Source of the DNA: DASRHD01 sp035485575
Lineage (GTDB): Bacteria; Verrucomicrobiota; Verrucomicrobiia; Opitutales; Opitutaceae
Direction of reading: 5' to 3'
Assembly (NCBI GenBank): GCA_035485575.1
Contig: DATHNW010000023.1
Location: 1-64,000, forward strand
Length of the DNA: 64,000 nucleotides
Part shown: in pieces, positions 37,063 through 46,210 of the stretch
How the letters are laid out: each line of letters starts with the position of its first letter
Numbering within the stretch: the stretch's first letter is position 1
Notes under the pieces: generated by a model
Database searches by the model: none
What the model saw: the letters and a program-made list of their open reading frames with translations, nothing else
What the model was told of the DNA's origin: nothing
Position numbers and translations under genes: made by a program

Positions 37063-38976
37063 ATGCGCCGCGCCTTTCAGTGGGACCTCGCCCGCCAGGT
37101 TGAGCGGCTGGATTTTCTACTGAAGTGGCTGCCCCGCTACGCCGAATGGGGCTACGAGGAGCTTTACCTGCACCTCGAGGACGCCGTCGAGTTTCCCCGC
37201 CTGCCCGGCGTCGCGCGGCCCGATGCCTATTCGCAAAAACAATTCGCCCGCCTGGTCGGGGCCGCGACAAGCGCCGGCATCCGCGTCGTGCCCATCGTCA
37301 ACCTGCTCGGCCACACGCAATACCTCATCAAGACGTCCGGCCTGCGCGATCTCAATGAGCTGCGGGACGAGCACGACCGCCCGCTCGAGCGTGGCCAGAT
37401 CTGCCCCCTGCACCCGCGCACACTTGAGGTCGCGGAGAAACTGCTGCGCGACATGGCGCCCTTCTGCACCGCCGGCCTCGTCCACGTCGGCCTCGACGAA
37501 TCATTTCACATCGGCAAATGTCCGCGCTGCCGCGCGGAAATCAGGCGCATCGGCCTGGCCGCGCATTTCGCCGGCCATGTCGCGCGCCTGCACGCGCTCG
37601 CGCGCGGACTCGGCCTGCGCCTGGGCCTGTGGGCCGACATGTTTTACTACATTCCCGAGGCTATCGCGCAGCTGCCGCGCGATGTCACCGCCTATGAATG
37701 GTATTACTATCCATTCGCGGGCCGCCCGCGCGTCGAGCTTTTCAATTTCGCCGAGGCCGACCTTGCATCGCGTTTCAAAAAGCATGGCATCGCGTTTTAT
37801 GGCTGCCCGATGAACGGCGCCTTCCGCTGGGAATCGCTGCCGGCGTTTCGCGAGCGGATGGACAACATCCTGTCGTGGTGGCGGCATGGCCGCCGCACGA
37901 ATGCCGCCGGTTTTCTCGTCACTTCGTGGGAGCCCGGCCGCCTCGCGCCCGAACTCACCGCCGCCATCGACGCCGCCGCCGCCTGCCTGTGGACCAATCC
38001 GGAAATTCGCACGCCGGAGAAAATGCTCCAGCAGGGCTTCGCGCGCGTCTTTGGTCGCGCGGGAAAATCCGTGGCGCGCTGCGCGCTGGCCATGGATAAA
38101 TTTCCATTCAGCGGCTACGCGCGCTGGCAGATCAACGACCGCTGGGATGTCTTTGCGAACCGAGAGCCGCTGGCCGGCTATGCGCGCGAAGAACGGACCT
38201 TGCGCACCCTGGCAAAACCGGCCGCCAGTCTGCCTCCGGCGCTTGGCGCGAGCCTGCGGTTCCGGCATTATCTCGCACAGCGTGACTGGTTCGTGCGCCA
38301 GGCGGCGCAATCGATCTTCCTTGCCCGAAGGCACCTCGCACGCGGCCATCCGCGCCAGGCCGGCAAAGCCCTCGAACAAAGCGGGCGCGAGGCTAAACGG
38401 TTCGACCAGGAATTAAGGCGCGGGTGCCTCGCCGCGCGCGCCATCTGGCGGCGTTCGCGCGACGCCCGTCAGCGCGGCCCAAACGAAACGATGCTGGCCC
38501 AGGATGCCCGCCGGCTCAGGGCCGTGCTCACCTGGTTGAGACGCGCCGCAAAAAATCCCGCGTTGGCCCACGGGACAACCCCGTTGTGCGGCAGGTGGCA
38601 GTTGCAGTTCACCTTGCATAATTTCGCACCGGCCCTGCAAAAAGTCGTCGTCGAGCAGCAGACGGAAGACGGCTCTTGGCAAGAGCTGCACAGCCTGTTC
38701 ACGATCGAATTCAAGTCCGCCGCGGCCCGTCCGCGCACAAAGATCGTGCGGGAAATCTCCGTCCCGGTGGATTCGGCTGATGCCCGGCTGCGTCTGGCCG
38801 TGCGCGGTGCAGGCCAGGTGGCAGTCAGCGGTGTTGTTCTCACGAATGGCGTCCTCATCCGGCGCCTGCCTCGGCCGCGCTCCAAAATCATTCTCGGGGC
38901 ACCTGCGCCCCGCCGCGGCTTTCCCCCCATTGATTGGTCGCACAACGGCGGCGAAACAAATTTAGCTTTCGCCTGA
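37063..38976 (+). CDS. GH20-like (beta-hexosaminidase-type) glycoside hydrolase
   Basis: 637 residues. The first ~350 form a TIM-barrel: 'WGYEELYLHLEDAVEFP', 'GIRVVPIVNLLGHTQYLIK', then the catalytic-looking D145-E146 in 'GLVHVGLDESFHIGKCPRC', followed by 'GLWADMFYY' and 'TSWEPG'. The Asp-Glu pair is the GH20 arrangement for substrate-assisted hydrolysis of N-acetylhexosaminides. A Cys-x-x-Cys (C153, C156) follows it, which is unusual. The rest is a helical region and a C-terminal beta-domain. I see no signal peptide, so it appears cytoplasmic. Convergent with a TonB receptor; shared use of an oligosaccharide is possible but unproven. Confidence 0.72.
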   Translation: MRRAFQWDLARQVERLDFLLKWLPRYAEWGYEELYLHLEDAVEFPRLPGVARPDAYSQKQFARLVGAATSAGIRVVPIVNLLGHTQYLIKTSGLRDLNELRDEHDRPLERGQICPLHPRTLEVAEKLLRDMAPFCTAGLVHVGLDESFHIGKCPRCRAEIRRIGLAAHFAGHVARLHALARGLGLRLGLWADMFYYIPEAIAQLPRDVTAYEWYYYPFAGRPRVELFNFAEADLASRFKKHGIAFYGCPMNGAFRWESLPAFRERMDNILSWWRHGRRTNAAGFLVTSWEPGRLAPELTAAIDAAAACLWTNPEIRTPEKMLQQGFARVFGRAGKSVARCALAMDKFPFSGYARWQINDRWDVFANREPLAGYAREERTLRTLAKPAASLPPALGASLRFRHYLAQRDWFVRQAAQSIFLARRHLARGHPRQAGKALEQSGREAKRFDQELRRGCLAARAIWRRSRDARQRGPNETMLAQDARRLRAVLTWLRRAAKNPALAHGTTPLCGRWQLQFTLHNFAPALQKVVVEQQTEDGSWQELHSLFTIEFKSAAARPRTKIVREISVPVDSADARLRLAVRGAGQVAVSGVVLTNGVLIRRLPRPRSKIILGAPAPRRGFPPIDWSHNGGETNLAFA

Positions 38977-38994
38977 AGCAATCCCCCGGCAAAG

Positions 38995-41900
38995 CTAGAA
39001 TTTTTTGTCGAGCGAAACGTAGATCGTCTGGCCTTCGGAGGTATAGATTGTGCCCGGATAGTTGTTCGGGTTGTTGCCATCGGCCAGCGACACCGGCGGA
39101 TTGCGATCAAAGACATTTCTTGAGCCGACCGTTATCGTGGTGTTCTTGAGATAAGGACCAAATTTGCCATCGAAGGCATAGCTGAGCCGGACATCCCAGG
39201 TCCAACTCGATCCAACCCGGCGCGGGTTGCCGTTGATGTCCAAATCCTGAAATCCGTCGATGAAGTGTCCGGTGATGCCGGCATGATAGTTTTTATAGGT
39301 CCAGCTGGCGTCCATGGTCGCCCGGCGGCGCAAGTAGGCATCCTCACCCGCCCCATCGATCGAAGTGTCGACCTGCTCTTTGAGCGGCTGGCCGGGGAAA
39401 CTCGCCTGCCGGAAGGAATGCAGGTAGCTCATGAGCGCCCAGAAATCAAAACGTCCCAAGGTGTCAGTCGGCAGCACATAGCCAGCTGAGATATCCGCGC
39501 CTTCGGCAATCGACTTGCCCGCATTGTGGTAAACGCTGACCACCTCGGTGACATTGCCCGCTGGATCCAGAAACACGGTCTCGCCGGGTACGTTGCCGGC
39601 ACCTTTATAATTAAAGGCCGGATTGTTGTAATTATTAAGGGTGTCCTGGTTGTTGACCAGCGCGGTGCCGTTGCGATCCACCCGCCATAAATCCAGGCTG
39701 GTCGTGAATCCTCTCAAGGGCTGAAATTTGGGCGACCAAACAAAGCCGACGTTGTAGGCATTGCTGGTTTCAGGCTTCAGGCTGCTGTTGCCCACATCCT
39801 TGACCGGCACCTCGGGCAGTGCGGGATGTGATCCACGCGGATCAATCAGGCTGGGCAGGCTGAAGATGCCACCGCTGTATAATTTGAACATGGAGGGTGC
39901 GAGGAATCCTTTGCCGGCGCTGGCCCGAAAGGTCAGGCTGTCGTCAATCGGCTGGTAACGGAGGCCGATCTTGGGCACCGCCGTGTGATCGTGGCTGGTC
40001 AGGAAGTCCTCATAGCGTCCGGCAGCGTCGATCAGCAGACTGTGCACCCCCGCGACATGCTGCGCGGGGCTGGCTAGCGGGATGCCCAGTTCCGCATAGG
40101 CCGCCCCGATTTTCCGGCTGCGATCCACCGGCAGTTTCTGCACCTCGCCGATGACGTCGCCCGCCGCCGTCTCCGGGTCGGGCGCCTGGTCCAGCGTCTC
40201 CACCCGATAGTCGAGCCCCGCCGCCGCGCCCACCTCGCCGGCCGGCAGCACAAACAAATTCGTCGTATCGACGTTAAGGTAACCATTCCCGACTGATGAA
40301 AAATTTTTGTCGTGGACGTGGATGGTGGCATACCGGGTCAGGAGCGCATTGTTCGGGATTGGATTCACATAATAGCCGAATGGATTATAAGGGGTCGTCG
40401 TGCCGATATAGTCTGGACTGGCGGGATTGAAGATCGAATCGTTCGCATTGAGGATGCGATTGAACCTGGACGCCGACACCTCGGTATCATTGGTCCGATT
40501 GGTGTTTTCGCTGTAGCGAAAACCAGCATCAAAGTCATATTTATCCAGGAGTTTCTCGCCGCGAATGCCCGCCGTGCCCAAAAATGCGTCGGTGGTGTCG
40601 TCCCGGACCCGGTTATCAAAATCCTGCAGTCGGTAGCGGGAACTGCCGGAAATGTCCTGATTGAAAGGGTTGAAAGGATTGAAGGCCCCCGCCGGCGCAA
40701 TGCGCTGGGCATGGCCGCTGGCATCGATCGAGGTGCCGGGTCCGGCAAAGGTTCCCCCGGCAAAAGTCTGCCCCGCCGTCTTTACCGCCGCAAGCGAACC
40801 GCTCCCGCTCACGGCAAAAAGCAGCGGGGTCGTTGAATTTGCAGGAATAACCAGCGTGGTCTGGCCGGGAATCTGGAAATCTCCCGTTGCCGGGGGCGCC
40901 GATTGATTGATCGTCCGGGAAACCTGATAACTTCCGTCAAAGTATCCTTTGATATTGGGCGCACCAGACAACCGGTGATCACCATTCAAAGCCACTCCAT
41001 AGCGTTTCGAATAGGGCAGCGACCATGCATCTTGATTGTAGTCATAAACCGACTTCCGGTTGTTGTTATAAATATACTGGCTGGCCGGAGTGGTGCCGAA
41101 ATTAGTGGAGGGAGAAACAGTCAGGCCATTGGCACTGACCGTATTTCCTCCCGGAGCGCCGGGCGTGATGCCTGGCGTGGCGTAGAAAATATTATTGCCG
41201 ACGCCCGGCGGCCGCGGACTATTCGCCGCAACACCCGTCACGGCCAGATTATACGTTGTTACAGTTATTTGCGCATTGATGGGATTGGAACTGGTGCTCA
41301 ACAGCGCAGGAATAAGCGTGTAATCGCGGTCAGCGTCGGCAATGGCGTTTTGTCTCTGGTAGTTAAACTCGATCATCAGGCTGCCCTTGTCAGTGGCCAC
41401 ACCTTTCAACAGATAGGTCGAGAACTGCGACGCGTCCTGATGCGTGGTGTTGCCATAGCTGAGATAGGCCTCGGATCCGTTGTAATGCCGGCGCAGGATG
41501 ATATTCACCACTCCGGCCACGGCATCGGCGCCATAAATGGCGGAGGCTCCATCCCTCAATATGTCATAGCGCTCGATCATGCTCGACGGGATGGTATTGA
41601 GATCCACGAAGGCCTCGTCGCCAAACTGCCCGATGGAAAAGGGCGCGACTCGATGCCCATCGACCAGGACCAGCGTGGCATCGGGGCCGATGCCGTGCAA
41701 AGAAAGCCCCGCGGCCGCACGGGAATAACCCGTGTCGTTATTGGAAATCGGAATCGCACCCTGGTTGAATTCCGGGAGGCTCTGGAGATACTGCGCCGTG
41801 TTTTCCAGCCCGCTCTCTTCCATCATCCGCCGGTTGATGACCGTGACCGGAAATGGGCCGGCCTCCGCCGCCATCTCAGTGCTGGGAATATGCGAGCCCG

Positions 41901-42069
41901 TCACCACGAATTTTTCCAGCGGCACAACCTCTTCGGCGGCCGGCGGAACTGCGCTGCCCGGCGCACCGGCCGTCTGGGCAAATATCCGCGCCCCCATCCC
42001 CAGGGACAGGCCGAGCCCCCGGAGCAAAAAAAACACTGTCCGCAATTTCCTTGCGGAGCATTTTTTCAT
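38995..42069 (-). CDS. TonB-dependent outer-membrane receptor
   Basis: 1024 residues. The N-terminal signal peptide has a basic start and hydrophobic core ('VFFLLRGLGLSLGMGARIFAQ'); a TonB-box-like 'EKFVVTGSHIP' leads into the plug domain (~60-190, 'PFPVTVINRRMMEESGLENTAQYLQSLPEF', 'LVLVDGHRVAP', 'IERYDILRDGASAIYGADAVAGVVNIIL'). A 22-strand barrel follows, ending in Phe ('TIYVSLDKKF'). There is no SusD or TonB gene beside it, so substrate is open. Transcription would start in the AT-rich gap 42070-42371. Confidence 0.95.
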   Translation of the reverse strand: MKKCSARKLRTVFFLLRGLGLSLGMGARIFAQTAGAPGSAVPPAAEEVVPLEKFVVTGSHIPSTEMAAEAGPFPVTVINRRMMEESGLENTAQYLQSLPEFNQGAIPISNNDTGYSRAAAGLSLHGIGPDATLVLVDGHRVAPFSIGQFGDEAFVDLNTIPSSMIERYDILRDGASAIYGADAVAGVVNIILRRHYNGSEAYLSYGNTTHQDASQFSTYLLKGVATDKGSLMIEFNYQRQNAIADADRDYTLIPALLSTSSNPINAQITVTTYNLAVTGVAANSPRPPGVGNNIFYATPGITPGAPGGNTVSANGLTVSPSTNFGTTPASQYIYNNNRKSVYDYNQDAWSLPYSKRYGVALNGDHRLSGAPNIKGYFDGSYQVSRTINQSAPPATGDFQIPGQTTLVIPANSTTPLLFAVSGSGSLAAVKTAGQTFAGGTFAGPGTSIDASGHAQRIAPAGAFNPFNPFNQDISGSSRYRLQDFDNRVRDDTTDAFLGTAGIRGEKLLDKYDFDAGFRYSENTNRTNDTEVSASRFNRILNANDSIFNPASPDYIGTTTPYNPFGYYVNPIPNNALLTRYATIHVHDKNFSSVGNGYLNVDTTNLFVLPAGEVGAAAGLDYRVETLDQAPDPETAAGDVIGEVQKLPVDRSRKIGAAYAELGIPLASPAQHVAGVHSLLIDAAGRYEDFLTSHDHTAVPKIGLRYQPIDDSLTFRASAGKGFLAPSMFKLYSGGIFSLPSLIDPRGSHPALPEVPVKDVGNSSLKPETSNAYNVGFVWSPKFQPLRGFTTSLDLWRVDRNGTALVNNQDTLNNYNNPAFNYKGAGNVPGETVFLDPAGNVTEVVSVYHNAGKSIAEGADISAGYVLPTDTLGRFDFWALMSYLHSFRQASFPGQPLKEQVDTSIDGAGEDAYLRRRATMDASWTYKNYHAGITGHFIDGFQDLDINGNPRRVGSSWTWDVRLSYAFDGKFGPYLKNTTITVGSRNVFDRNPPVSLADGNNPNNYPGTIYTSEGQTIYVSLDKKF

Positions 42070-42371
42070 ATAATGGTTGTGTTGTAGTTTATAACTGAAA
42101 CCAAACAGCCAGCGTCCCGCTTCCCTGAATTAACCGTGTGAAAAAGCCGCCGTGAGACAAGATTAATCATCACATCGTTAGTGCATTACATTCTGCCAGC
42201 GGCAGCTTTGTCTCTATAACAAATCAAAATGGTGAAATACGAAACCCGTTTGATCGAACCGCGATCTGAGTAAAGCCAAAGCAGACCGTTCCCCCTGCCC
42301 GTCCTGATTATTTCCCGGCGGTCTTGGTTGCGTCCCGCCGGAATTTACATGGATTCACTGCGACCCCCTGC
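42070..42371. other. Divergent intergenic region between the TonB receptor and xdhC genes
   Basis: 302 bases, AT-rich near the receptor start. I see a TATAAA-like stretch on the receptor strand (near 42088) and a small hairpin CTGCC-AGC-GGCAG (42193-42205). No ORF worth calling and no clear operator. Confidence 0.5.
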
Positions 42372-43355
42372 ATGAAAGAGCTTTCCGCCATTCTTCACCG
42401 CCTTGCGGCGATGCGCACGCCTTCCGCGCTCGCCACCCTGGTGCAGGTTGAGGGCTCGTCTTACCGGCGGCCGGGAGCGCGTCTGCTCGTCACCGCCGAT
42501 GGCGCCCACACCGGATCCATCAGTGGCGGCTGCCTGGAGGAAGATGTCGCCGCGCACGCCCGCACCGTTCTTACGAGCGGGGCAGCTGCCTTCGTCACCT
42601 ATGACACCACGAGGGAAAATGATCTCGTGTGGGGCACCGGGCTCGGCTGTCATGGCATCGTGCGCGTGCTCATCGAACGGCTTCCGCCCGCGCCAGGCTG
42701 GGCCGGCATGCTCGCGGAAAATCTTCGGCGCCGCAGGCCGACCGAACTCGCCGTGGCCTGGAGCGACGCTCGCCCGGAACTCTCCGGCACCTATTTCGCC
42801 AGCGAACTGCCTGTTCCACTGGAAACCAGCACCCTTATTTTCCGTGAAACCATCCAGCCGCCAACGCCGCTGCTCACTTGCGGTGCGGGCAATGACATCC
42901 GCCCGCTGGTCCGTCTGGCCAAGGAACTTGGCTGGCACGTCACCGTCACGGATCCACGACCGGCGTTTGCCACCATCGAACGCTTTCCGGAGGCGGACGC
43001 CGTGATCGTCGCGTCGCCCGACGATCTGGCCGCCCACGTGCCGCTTGATCACCATACGCTGGCCGTGGTGATGACCCATCATTACCGCCATGACCTGCCG
43101 TACGTGCGTACGCTGCTCTCACAGCCCCTCGCCTACCTCGGGCTGCTCGGCCCGAAAAAACGTGCGGAAAAAATCCTCGCCGACCTGGCCGTCGCAGACA
43201 CGCAGCGCGCGCGCCTGCACGCACCCGTCGGCCTCGATCTCGGGGGCGACACACCCGAAACGGTCGCCCTCGCCATTCTCGCCGAGATGCAGGCCGTACT
43301 AACCGGTCGCGACGGCCGTCCACTGCGCGAGCGCATCCGTCCCATCCATGAGTGA
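42372..43355 (+). CDS. XdhC/CoxI-family protein
   Basis: 327 residues. The N-terminal XdhC domain has 'ALATLVQVEGSSYRRPGARLLV' and 'SISGGCLEEDVAAHA'; the C-terminal Rossmann domain has 'LLTCGAGNDIRPLVRLAKELGWHVTVTDPRP' and 'LGLLGPKKRAEKIL'. XdhC binds molybdenum cofactor and helps insert the sulfurated form into xanthine dehydrogenase-type enzymes. The next gene, a MocA-like cytidylyltransferase, overlaps by 8 bases (ATGAGTGA) and completes a Moco-modification pair. No molybdoenzyme is in the window. Start at 42372 chosen by homology. Confidence 0.9.
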   Translation: MKELSAILHRLAAMRTPSALATLVQVEGSSYRRPGARLLVTADGAHTGSISGGCLEEDVAAHARTVLTSGAAAFVTYDTTRENDLVWGTGLGCHGIVRVLIERLPPAPGWAGMLAENLRRRRPTELAVAWSDARPELSGTYFASELPVPLETSTLIFRETIQPPTPLLTCGAGNDIRPLVRLAKELGWHVTVTDPRPAFATIERFPEADAVIVASPDDLAAHVPLDHHTLAVVMTHHYRHDLPYVRTLLSQPLAYLGLLGPKKRAEKILADLAVADTQRARLHAPVGLDLGGDTPETVALAILAEMQAVLTGRDGRPLRERIRPIHE

Positions 43356-44016
43356 GGAGTCCTTGCGTTTCGGCTGCATCCTGCTGGCGGCGGGCGCGTC
43401 CACCCGCATGGGCCGGCCCAAACAACTCCTGCCCGTCGCCGGCCAACCGCTGATCGTGCACGCGACTGCAGCCGCCCTCGCTTCGCCCGCGTGGCCGGTG
43501 GTCGTCGTGCTCGGCGCACAGGCCGACAAAATTCGCCCCGCCCTCGCCCGCCTGCCTGTGCTCATCGTTGAAAATCCCACCTGGGCCGAGGGCCTCGGCT
43601 CGTCGATTCGCACCGGTCTTGCCGCGCTCGAAAAATTTTCGCGTTCGCTCGATGCCGCGCTCATCGCGCTCGCCGACCAGCCGGCGTTTTCCACCGTCGT
43701 CATCGCCCGGCTCGCCGCCGCGCACCGCCATAATGACTCCGGCCTGACCGCCGCGCGTTATGCCGAACGGCTGGGCGCGCCCGCTTTGTTTGCACGCAAA
43801 TATTTTCCCCTGCTCCATGCCCTTCAGGGCGATGAAGGCGCGCGGGCGATTCTCGCCGCCCATTCCCGGGATGTCACCGCCGTGGATCTACCCGAACTCG
43901 CGCTCGATCTCGACACGCCCGCCGACTACGAAAAATTCTGCCCAACCAGCCCCGTCTTTAGCCTGCGCGCCGATTCCAACGCCGCTTCCACGCCATCGGC
44001 GCGCACGGTGAAGTGA
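43348..44016 (+). CDS. MocA-like molybdenum cofactor nucleotidyltransferase
   Basis: 222 residues with the NTP-transferase opening 'GCILLAAGASTRMGRPKQLLPVAGQPLI', then 'PTWAEGLGSSIRTGLAAL' and 'ALIALADQPAFSTVVIARL', which place it with MocA/MobA-type enzymes that attach CMP (or GMP) to molybdopterin. Coupling to xdhC favours the MCD cofactor of xanthine dehydrogenase-like enzymes. Its last 91 bases overlap the 3' end of purK on the other strand, so the tail '...SLRADSNAASTPSARTVK' may be a recent extension; the conserved fold ends near 'DLDTPADYEKF'. Confidence 0.88.
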   Translation: MSEESLRFGCILLAAGASTRMGRPKQLLPVAGQPLIVHATAAALASPAWPVVVVLGAQADKIRPALARLPVLIVENPTWAEGLGSSIRTGLAALEKFSRSLDAALIALADQPAFSTVVIARLAAAHRHNDSGLTAARYAERLGAPALFARKYFPLLHALQGDEGARAILAAHSRDVTAVDLPELALDLDTPADYEKFCPTSPVFSLRADSNAASTPSARTVK

Positions 44017-45101
44017 CCCATCTTGCGGCCGGGACGCGGCTCGCGTTTGCCGTAGAGGTGCAGCTTGGCGCGAGGCTCGGCCAGAATCGCCGGCCAGTCG
44101 GGTTCACGCCCGCCGCGCCAAGCGTCTCCGAGAATATTCACCATCACCGTCGACCCGCACGCGTCCACCGGACCGAGCGGCAGCCCGCAAATCGCGCGCA
44201 CCTGCTGCTCGAACTGGCTCGTTTCACAGCCGTCGATCGACCAGTGGCCACTGTTGTGCGGGCGCGGGGCGAGCTCATTGACGAGCAGTTCGCCACGATC
44301 GGTCAAAAAGAGCTCGACCGCGAGCAGGCCGACGACGTTGAGCTTTCCCGCGATGTCGCGCGCGAGGTGCTGCGCCTCAGCCGCGATCGTCGCGCTGATC
44401 CGGGCCGGCACGATGGAAAAATCAAGGATATGGCGGGTGTGGATGTTTTCTGAGACGGGAAACACCCGTGTCTCGCCGCGTTCCGTGCGGGCGACGATGA
44501 CCGAAAGTTCGCAGGCGAAGTCCACCCAGCGCTCGACCACGCAACGCCGGCCGCGGAAAATCGCCGCAGCCTGGGCGAGGTCGTCGTCGTCCGTGATCTT
44601 CATCTGTCCCTTGCCGTCATAGCCGAAATCCGCCGTTTTCAAGACGCAGGGCCGGCCGACGCGGGCGACGGCCGCGACCACATCGCCATCGAGGGCCTCG
44701 GCATATGCCGCGTGGGGGAATTTGTTCTGCCGCAGCCAGTGCTTTTCGCGCTGGCGGTTCTGGCAGATGTGCAGCACGTCGGGCGAAGGCCGCAGCGGCG
44801 TCGTTTCGGCGAGGGCGCGCAGCGGCTCCGCCGGGATGTTTTCAAACTCATACGTCACGACCGCGCAGTCGCGCGCGAAGGCGCGCAGCGCGGCGAGGTC
44901 TTCGTAGGCGGCGTTGGTTTCCCGGTTCGCGATCGCGCCCGCCGGGCAGCCAGCTTGCGGTTCAAAGACGTGCACGCGATAGCCGAGCGTTTGCGCGGCC
45001 TGCGCCAACATCCGGCCGAGCTGCCCGCCGCCGAGGATGCCGATGACCTGGCCGGGAGAAATAATGGGGCGCGCAGAAGTCACGGCGGGGCAATCAAGCA
45101 T
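43926..45101 (-). CDS. purK: 5-(carboxyamino)imidazole ribonucleotide synthase
   Basis: 391-residue ATP-grasp enzyme that carboxylates AIR to N5-CAIR in purine synthesis. 'IGILGGGQLGRMLAQAAQTLGYRVHVFEPQAGCPAGAIA' is the family start; 'CVLKTADFGYDGKGQ' and 'LLVNELAPRPHNSGHWSIDGCETSQFEQQVRAICGLPLG' are diagnostic. Follows purE by 44 bases in the same direction. The ATG at 45101 is chosen; the open frame extends into purE. The 3' end overlaps the mocA-like gene by 91 bases. Confidence 0.96.
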   Translation of the reverse strand: MLDCPAVTSARPIISPGQVIGILGGGQLGRMLAQAAQTLGYRVHVFEPQAGCPAGAIANRETNAAYEDLAALRAFARDCAVVTYEFENIPAEPLRALAETTPLRPSPDVLHICQNRQREKHWLRQNKFPHAAYAEALDGDVVAAVARVGRPCVLKTADFGYDGKGQMKITDDDDLAQAAAIFRGRRCVVERWVDFACELSVIVARTERGETRVFPVSENIHTRHILDFSIVPARISATIAAEAQHLARDIAGKLNVVGLLAVELFLTDRGELLVNELAPRPHNSGHWSIDGCETSQFEQQVRAICGLPLGPVDACGSTVMVNILGDAWRGGREPDWPAILAEPRAKLHLYGKREPRPGRKMGHFTVRADGVEAALESARRLKTGLVGQNFS

Positions 45102-45145
45102 GTCCGCGGCGTCCCAAATGAGTCTGCATCCGCCCGGCGTTCCAT

Positions 45146-45631
45146 TTACGGCAGCTTGGCGGCGAGCACCTTTTGCGTCTGGCCGGTGCGGAACGCGTCG
45201 AGGGCCTTTTTGATTTTCGCATCGCTGTGCGCAAGGAGCGCGGCGGCGAAAAGCGCGGCATTGATGGCGCCGGGCTTCCCGATGGCGAAGGTGGCGACCG
45301 GCACGCCGCCCGGCATCTGCACGATGGAGAGCAGTGAATCGATGCCCTTTAGCGTCGCGCTTTCGACCGGCACGCCCAGCACCGGCAGCGGCGTGAGCGC
45401 AGCCGTCATCCCCGGCAGATGGGCCGCGCCACCGGCGCCGGCGATGATGCACTGGAGCCCCCGGCGCTCCGCGCCCTGCGCATAAGTATAGAGAAGCCTG
45501 GGCGTGCGGTGGGCGCTGACCACGCGCTTTTCATACGGCACCCCCAGCGCATCAAGTGCCTGGGCGGCATGCTCGAGCGTCGCCCAGTCCGACGTGCTGC
45601 CCATGATGATTCCAACAAGAGGCTTCGCCAT
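45146..45631 (-). CDS. purE: N5-carboxyaminoimidazole ribonucleotide mutase
   Basis: 161 residues; converts N5-CAIR (the PurK product) to CAIR. 'VGIIMGSTSDWATLEHAAQAL', 'VVSAHRTPRLLYTYA' and 'IAGAGGAAHLPGMTAALTPLPVLGVPV' are canonical, with the catalytic His in 'SAHRTP'. The longer upstream frame lacks family sequence; the ATG at 45631 (MAKPLVG) is chosen. Confidence 0.97.
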   Translation of the reverse strand: MAKPLVGIIMGSTSDWATLEHAAQALDALGVPYEKRVVSAHRTPRLLYTYAQGAERRGLQCIIAGAGGAAHLPGMTAALTPLPVLGVPVESATLKGIDSLLSIVQMPGGVPVATFAIGKPGAINAALFAAALLAHSDAKIKKALDAFRTGQTQKVLAAKLP

Positions 45632-45750
45632 GAAAGAAAGCCGAGAGGCGAATAAGAGCGGGAGCAAGACCAGAAGTGTCGCCGGTTGCATCCCGGAGCA
45701 ACCCACTCGCTCACTGCCGGCATCGGACACAAGGCAAGCCGTCAAAAAAA

Positions 45751-45774
45751 ATCGGCCCGCCGAAGCGGGCCGAT
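45751..45774 (-). terminator. Terminator of the amt1-P-II1 operon
   Basis: 10-bp stem ATCGGCCCGC (45751-45760) and GCGGGCCGAT (45765-45774); on the minus strand the loop is TTCG and the stem is followed by a run of T. Confidence 0.92.
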
Positions 45775-45805
45775 GAATAAGTAATCTGATTGGCTTTGAA
45801 AGCGA

Positions 45806-46144
45806 TCAGAGGGCCGCGGCACCACGCTCGTCGGTGCGGATGCGGACCACGTCCTCCATGGAACTGATGAAGATTTTGCCGTCCCCGATCTTGCCGGTTT
45901 TGGCAGCCTTGGTGATCACCTGGATTGCCTGATTCACGGCTTCATCGGCCACAACCACTTCGATTTTCACCTTGGGGCGGAAATCGACGGTGTATTCACT
46001 TCCACGGTAAACTTCGCTATGGCCCTTCTGGCGGCCAAAGCCCTTCACCTCGATGACCGTCATCCCGATAATCCCGGCTTCAGTCAGGGCGGTTTTTACT
46101 TCGTCCAGCTTGTACGGGTTAATAATGGCTTCGATTTTTTTCAT
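45806..46144 (-). CDS. glnK: P-II nitrogen regulatory protein (copy 1)
   Basis: 112 residues, standard P-II length. The T-loop contains Tyr51 in 'YRGSEYTVDF', the usual uridylylation site, and the C-terminal signature 'TGKIGDGKIFI' binds ATP/2-oxoglutarate. It lies 66 bases after amt1 on the same strand, so its probable partner is that transporter, whose pore it would block when glutamine is high. The gene is preceded by GGAG within the leader. The symbol follows linkage with amt; GlnB and GlnK cannot be told apart by sequence alone. Confidence 0.95.
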   Translation of the reverse strand: MKKIEAIINPYKLDEVKTALTEAGIIGMTVIEVKGFGRQKGHSEVYRGSEYTVDFRPKVKIEVVVADEAVNQAIQVITKAAKTGKIGDGKIFISSMEDVVRIRTDERGAAAL

Positions 46145-46210
46145 AATTCTCCTTGAAGATTTAAGCGAGGGGAGAGGCACCCGTGCACCCCTCCCCCGCC
46201 ATGGGCTGGG

